From: DASXMX01 sp036794395
Lineage (GTDB): Bacteria; Planctomycetota; Phycisphaerae; Tepidisphaerales; Tepidisphaeraceae
Assembly (NCBI GenBank): GCA_036794395.1
Contig: DAIRGS010000258.1
Location: 1 to 10,140 of the forward strand
Direction: 5' to 3'
DNA length: 10,140 nucleotides
In this document: positions 7,761-10,140 of the stretch, in pieces
How the letters are laid out: the number at the start of each line of letters is the position of its first letter
How positions within the stretch are numbered: the stretch's first letter is position 1
Notes under the pieces: model-generated
The model's database searches: none
The model's input: only the letters and a program-made list of their open reading frames with translations
Told to the model about the DNA's origin: nothing
Translations under genes and position numbers: made by a program

Positions 7761-8294
7761 CTATACGTGGGGACGAAACTGCGGGGCGACTTCTTCGCCG
7801 AACGCCAAGCGACGCGTCAGTTCCATCCGCTGCCGGCGCGCCGCCGATCCACCGCGAATCATTTCATCGAGATCGATGAGATTGATCGGCCGTAGGATCA
7901 CTTGCGCCTGCTGCCGGGCCAACAGCGGGTCGCGAATAAGGATTGCCTGCTCTCGTGCCGCACGATCGAGCACCGGATACAGAATGGCGGAGCGCCGACG
8001 GCCCTCTTGTTGGCCAAGGGCATACAGCGCGAGCTGATAGAGCATGTCGCGCGGCAGAGAGTTCTCCCAAAGATCGCGGTATTTCGCATCGAGAACGGCA
8101 ATGACATCGGTGTCGCGACGGATCACAAAGTCAGGACGGGGCGCCGGTGCGCGTCGACGTAATGGGTTGTGCAGCGGGTCATAGACGAAAAGGTCCTTGA
8201 GGCGGGATTCCTCTTCGACTTCGCATTCCTCCAGATGGTCCACGAGAAAGCGAGCTATGAGGGCCTGAAAGAACGAAGCCCTCTTCGACTTCAT
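7761..8294 (-). CDS. McrC-family nuclease, C-terminal PD-(D/E)xK part only (5'-truncated)
   Basis: McrC is the endonuclease subunit of McrBC-type modification-dependent restriction systems, working with the GTPase McrB. This 177-residue product matches only the C-terminal half of the family: FFQALIARFLVDHLEE, an acidic stretch, NPLRRRAPAPRPDF, then AVLDAKYRDLWE and MLYQLALYAL. The nuclease residues are visible as Asp55 of RPDF, Asp69 and Lys71 of LDAKY, and Gln87 of YQL. Family members are usually twice as long, with an N-terminal domain that contacts McrB; here that part is missing. Reading upstream in the same frame meets TGA at 8343-8345 with no start in between, and the bases to 8465 show no McrC or McrB sequence. 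The ATG at 8294 has no clear ribosome-binding site. The fragment may be a decaying remnant or a stand-alone nuclease domain serving the large protein encoded just downstream. Confidence 0.8.
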   Translation of the reverse strand: MKSKRASFFQALIARFLVDHLEECEVEEESRLKDLFVYDPLHNPLRRRAPAPRPDFVIRRDTDVIAVLDAKYRDLWENSLPRDMLYQLALYALGQQEGRRRSAILYPVLDRAAREQAILIRDPLLARQQAQVILRPINLIDLDEMIRGGSAARRQRMELTRRLAFGEEVAPQFRPHV

Positions 8295-8465
8295 CGTCCA
8301 AACAATAAAATGACCGCCGGCTTTGGTATTAGGGCGGCTCTGTCAGCAGACCGTGGGGGTCGATGGTGTTTGGCGGTCGGGGGATGATTTAACAGTGCTC
8401 CACGGGTGGCGCACGGTCAGTTCGTCCAGCTCCTCGCCGATTGCCGGGGGTTAATTTGTTTGGCA

Positions 8466-9209
8466 CTATTCAAAAGCGCTTTTTAGATCTGAGGGGCAGA
8501 CCGCCAGCGGCAACACGCGACCGTGCCCAATCAATGACCCGCATAGGTTTTTGGTGGTTTGGGTCCGCCCCAGTACGAGCCTTCGCAGCCGCCCCATCGC
8601 CACATCAACCTCGCAGACCCTCTCTCGAAGCGCCTTCGACAGGTCAATGCCCGCTGCGTTCCCCAGGTGGTTCTCCCCATCCGCCCGCACCCCAATCGCC
8701 TGGCAAAGCCTGTCCCACTGGCCGCAGATCCTGTTCAGCTTAACGATTACTTCGGCGCTATCGCGCGGCAAACGCCCGCGCCTTCCCGCCCCCCGATTGC
8801 GAATACCACGCTGCTTCTGGATCTCCATGACCAGTTGATTATTGCTCCAGTGATTCTCGACCAGCTGCTGCTGTACGGCATCGCGTTTCTGTTTAGGAAC
8901 GCGCAGAAGAATGCTGACGGCCGCCGTTCCCAGCGGAAAGCGATGTTCGCGGCACTGTGTGAAGAGCTTGTTTAATTCCTTGTGATCGTATCCCTTTACA
9001 GGGTCAGCGAACTGTCGGGCCTTGCGCGCTTTTTCGGCGGCACTGACATCAGGGAACGTCGCCTTCATTTGCCCGTATGGAGCGCTGGCGCCGATCATCT
9101 TGTGCATCCAGAGGCCAGCGTCATGGAACTGGCGGAGTTTCCTGATTGCGGCTTCGACTTTCGGCGAACTGGCTGGGGTGGGTGGTTTGTGATTGGTGGC
9201 AATGCGCAT
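8466..9209 (-). CDS. Hypothetical basic helical protein (247 aa)
   Basis: Not recognised. From the ATG at 9209 the product has 247 residues; the frame is open back to a TTG at 9335, but that extension crosses a perfect palindrome and reads like non-coding sequence. Visible features: a Pro-rich start (HKPPTPASSP), a helical region with KVEAAIRKLRQFHDAGLWMHKMIG, a central LNKLFTQCREHRF, and HWSNNQLVMEIQKQRG, which resembles the WS..QL...I helix seen in some DNA-associated bacterial proteins. A strongly basic linker GAGRRGRLPRD follows, then helices with WDRLCQAIG. The pattern suggests nucleic-acid binding, without catalytic motifs or membrane segments. It lies on the same strand as the McrC fragment, 171 bases upstream of it, where an McrB gene would be expected, but shows no AAA+ motif. 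Two palindromes upstream (9331-9353, 9396-9407) could be operators. Confidence 0.55.
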   Translation of the reverse strand: MRIATNHKPPTPASSPKVEAAIRKLRQFHDAGLWMHKMIGASAPYGQMKATFPDVSAAEKARKARQFADPVKGYDHKELNKLFTQCREHRFPLGTAAVSILLRVPKQKRDAVQQQLVENHWSNNQLVMEIQKQRGIRNRGAGRRGRLPRDSAEVIVKLNRICGQWDRLCQAIGVRADGENHLGNAAGIDLSKALRERVCEVDVAMGRLRRLVLGRTQTTKNLCGSLIGHGRVLPLAVCPSDLKSAFE

Positions 9210-9330
9210 TGGTCGGTGTGGAACGAGTTTCCCCGTGTTGCTGTGGGACACAATGTGAGATCGAAATGCAAAGAACTCAACTGGACGTGAATGGGACCCG
9301 TCACGGCAGGCCCAGCGAACGAGCACTTCC

Positions 9331-9353
9331 AGCAAGTGTCACTGACACTTGCT
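9331..9353. promoter_or_regulatory. Perfect inverted repeat, 10-bp arms with 3-base centre
   Basis: AGCAAGTGTC at 9331-9340 and GACACTTGCT at 9344-9353 are exact reverse complements around ACT. No T run follows on either strand, so a simple intrinsic terminator is unlikely. It lies about 120 bases upstream of the start of the minus-strand hypothetical gene and could be an operator, or a member of a dispersed palindrome family. Confidence 0.5.
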
Positions 9354-9395
9354 AACCGCCTAAAACACCCCCTAACCCGGCCTCGCTGCCATTCT

Positions 9396-9407
9396 CAACG
9401 ATCGTTG
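9396..9407. promoter_or_regulatory. 12-bp perfect palindrome CAACGATCGTTG
   Basis: A self-complementary 12-mer with no central gap lies between the larger palindrome and the tRNA half. Such a symmetric site could bind a dimeric regulator or a recombinase; nothing more in the sequence decides between these. Confidence 0.3.
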
Positions 9408-9471
9408 CAAGCTACGAATAAACCACGCTTTACGATCCATATGACGCAAAACCGAGGAGTCGCCTGAACGT

Positions 9472-9511
9472 CTTAGGAAACCAGCGCTCTATCCAACTGA
9501 GCTACGCGGGC
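9472..9511 (-). tRNA. tRNA-Arg(CCT) 5' half, truncated at the anticodon loop
   Basis: On the minus strand 9511-9472 reads as a canonical tRNA 5' half: acceptor strand GCCCGCG, TA, D stem GCTC/GAGC around AGTTGGATA, then anticodon arm CTGGT and the seven-base loop TTCCTAA with anticodon CCT. The next bases, G then ACGTT, do not pair with CTGGT beyond the first position, and no variable loop, TTCGAAT-type T arm or CGCGGGC 3' acceptor strand follows. The gene therefore ends around tRNA position 39. tRNA genes are classic integration targets, and a cut at the anticodon loop fits a recombinase crossover point. It is a non-functional remnant unless the missing half lies outside the window. Confidence 0.8.
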
Positions 9512-9606
9512 GTGCGTGATTAACGGTATCGACGCGTTTGGCGAGGATCAAGTGACCGGTGGAAATCGCGCGGCCGTCCGCCGCACGGAGGGGTAAGATC
9601 GGGGTC

Positions 9607-9909
9607 ATGAAACCACATGAGGGATTCACCATTACGGAGTTCCTGATCGTACTCGCGATAATCGCCGCCGTAGCAGGCTTTGGCGCTCTGGGCGTTACGC
9701 GCACGATGAACCCATTGGGCGTTCCGGGGGTTTGTTGGTTGATCGCGGCTGTTGTTGTGGGACTCGCGATCGCGCGGGAAATGGCCAAGTACCGCAATCG
9801 TAAATTGCGCAGCCCGCCGCACTGTCGGGCGTGTGCGTACAACCTTAACGGTAACACCAGCGGCATCTGCCCGGAGTGCGGGACGGCCATCATATCGACG
9901 AAAATCTAA
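9607..9909 (+). CDS. Prepilin-like N-terminus fused to a CxxC...CPECG zinc ribbon, small membrane protein (100 aa)
   Basis: The ATG at 9607 follows a GGAGGGG stretch at 9587-9593; this start is chosen over an upstream ATG at 9559, which would add an unrelated basic leader. The N-terminus HEGFTITEFLIVLAIIAA matches the type IV prepilin cleavage and methylation motif: Gly before Phe, Glu at +5 of the mature chain, then a hydrophobic helix. A second hydrophobic helix follows (VCWLIAAVVVGLAIA). The C-terminus has CRACAYNLNGNTSGICPECG, a four-cysteine zinc-ribbon signature very common in planctomycete proteins. Joining a pilin-type head to two membrane helices and a zinc ribbon in 100 residues is unusual. 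It may be a pseudopilin-like protein, or the pilin motif may be coincidental in a small membrane protein. It lies outside the putative island, beyond the tRNA half. Confidence 0.75.
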   Translation: MKPHEGFTITEFLIVLAIIAAVAGFGALGVTRTMNPLGVPGVCWLIAAVVVGLAIAREMAKYRNRKLRSPPHCRACAYNLNGNTSGICPECGTAIISTKI

Positions 9910-9985
9910 ATTCAGCGGTGCTATGCGTTCGCAGGCGAGAGGAGCGTACGTATTTCCTGAAGAGTTTGTGGCAGGGCAAGTTTGA

Positions 9986-10130
9986 GAATCGAGATCTCTC
10001 GCGATTCGCCCTCACCCTGGCGCTCTCGCAGGGGGACAGCTTGTCATTACCCACAAATTCTTTATCAAGGATGAATGCTCAAAAGCCCCCCTCCCTACCC
10101 TCCCCCGGAGTACCGGTGGAGGGAGAAAAG
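9986..10130. repeat. Degenerate dispersed-repeat sequence near the right edge
   Basis: The last bases hold an inverted repeat at 9986-10007 (GAATCG...CGATTC, with CGAGA/TCTCG inside), then CGCCCTCACCCTGG and CTCTCGCAGGGGG at about 10007-10034, and CCCTCCCTACCCTCCCCCGG with GGTGGAGGGAG at about 10089-10124. They resemble eroded copies of the CCCTCACCCTGGCCCTCTCCC / GGGAGAGGG palindromic elements found between genes in planctomycetes and other bacteria. No protein in this stretch is supported. Confidence 0.4.
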
Positions 10131-10140
10131 GACGCGTGAT

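Larger units (their letters stand above)
9210..9606. other. Gene-free stretch with palindromes and a tRNA half
   Basis: About 400 bases between the divergent hypothetical gene and the zinc-ribbon gene. It contains the 23-base palindrome at 9331-9353, the 12-base palindrome at 9396-9407, and the tRNA-Arg 5' half at 9472-9511. No frame here gives a recognisable protein. It probably holds the promoters of both flanking genes and may be the edge of an integrated element. Confidence 0.5.

Noticed and set aside
9331..9353. Palindrome as an intrinsic terminator
   Set aside because: No T run follows the stem on either strand.
9331..9511. Group I intron in the anticodon loop of tRNA-Arg(CCT)
   Set aside because: Such introns are known in this tRNA, but no 3' half with a T arm and CGCGGGC-pairing strand is found downstream on the minus strand within the window. 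The preceding exon end (loop intact through AAG) also does not show the expected U at the splice site.
9489..9893. 134-residue minus-strand frame over the zinc-ribbon gene
   Set aside because: It is antisense to a gene with clear pilin-like and zinc-ribbon motifs and overlaps the tRNA half.

Overview
The window looks like part of an accessory (defence-island-like) region of a planctomycete chromosome, possibly Phycisphaerae. The best taxonomic clue is the last gene, which carries the CxxC-x-YNL-x-G...CPECG zinc-ribbon signature that is very common in planctomycete proteins, joined to a prepilin-type GFTxxE N-terminus. Base composition is GC-rich, Shine-Dalgarno sites are mostly weak, and the last 150 bases hold degenerate copies of CCCTCACCCTGG / CCCTCC-type dispersed repeats. 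The assignment is an inference from motifs, not from a database search.

Layout, left to right. (1) 3-1823 (+): the 3' two-thirds or so of an Eco57I/type IIG-like N6-adenine DNA methyltransferase with its target-recognition domain. It enters from outside the window, and its codon use changes abruptly near 420-432. (2) 1902-2991 (+): a trypsin-like serine protease split by an apparent +1 frameshift near 2735-2750, so that His and Asp lie in one frame and the GDSGS serine in the other. (3) 2981-3211 (+): a 76-residue protein, overlapping the protease stop, that looks like a free-standing copy of the protease's own N-terminal (pro)domain. (4) 3212-4231: about 1 kb without a convincing gene. It has a short tandem array of GGGCAGAAATACCGGGACAG units, a 33-bp direct repeat and a C-rich tract. 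(5) 8294-4232 (-): a two-gene unit made of a 5'-truncated McrC-family nuclease followed 25 bp later by a protein of about 1,167 residues. The large protein has a Rossmann/SIR2-like N-terminal region, a degenerate P-loop (STAND-like) core and a TPR-like C-terminus. (6) 9209-8466 (-): an unrecognised basic, helical protein that sits where the McrC N-terminus and McrB would be expected. (7) 9210-9606: two perfect palindromes and the 5' half of a tRNA-Arg(CCT), cut off at the anticodon loop. (8) 9607-9909 (+): the prepilin-like/zinc-ribbon membrane protein, then repeats to the end.

A reasonable reading is that the half tRNA near 9472 marks one boundary of a mobile island. To its left lies a cluster of defence-type genes (methyltransferase, protease with small partner, McrC nuclease with STAND-like protein), several of them visibly decaying. 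To its right the sequence looks like ordinary planctomycete chromosome. The most interesting candidates for undescribed biology are the protease plus free prodomain pair directly behind the methyltransferase, and the McrC plus SIR2/STAND-like pair.
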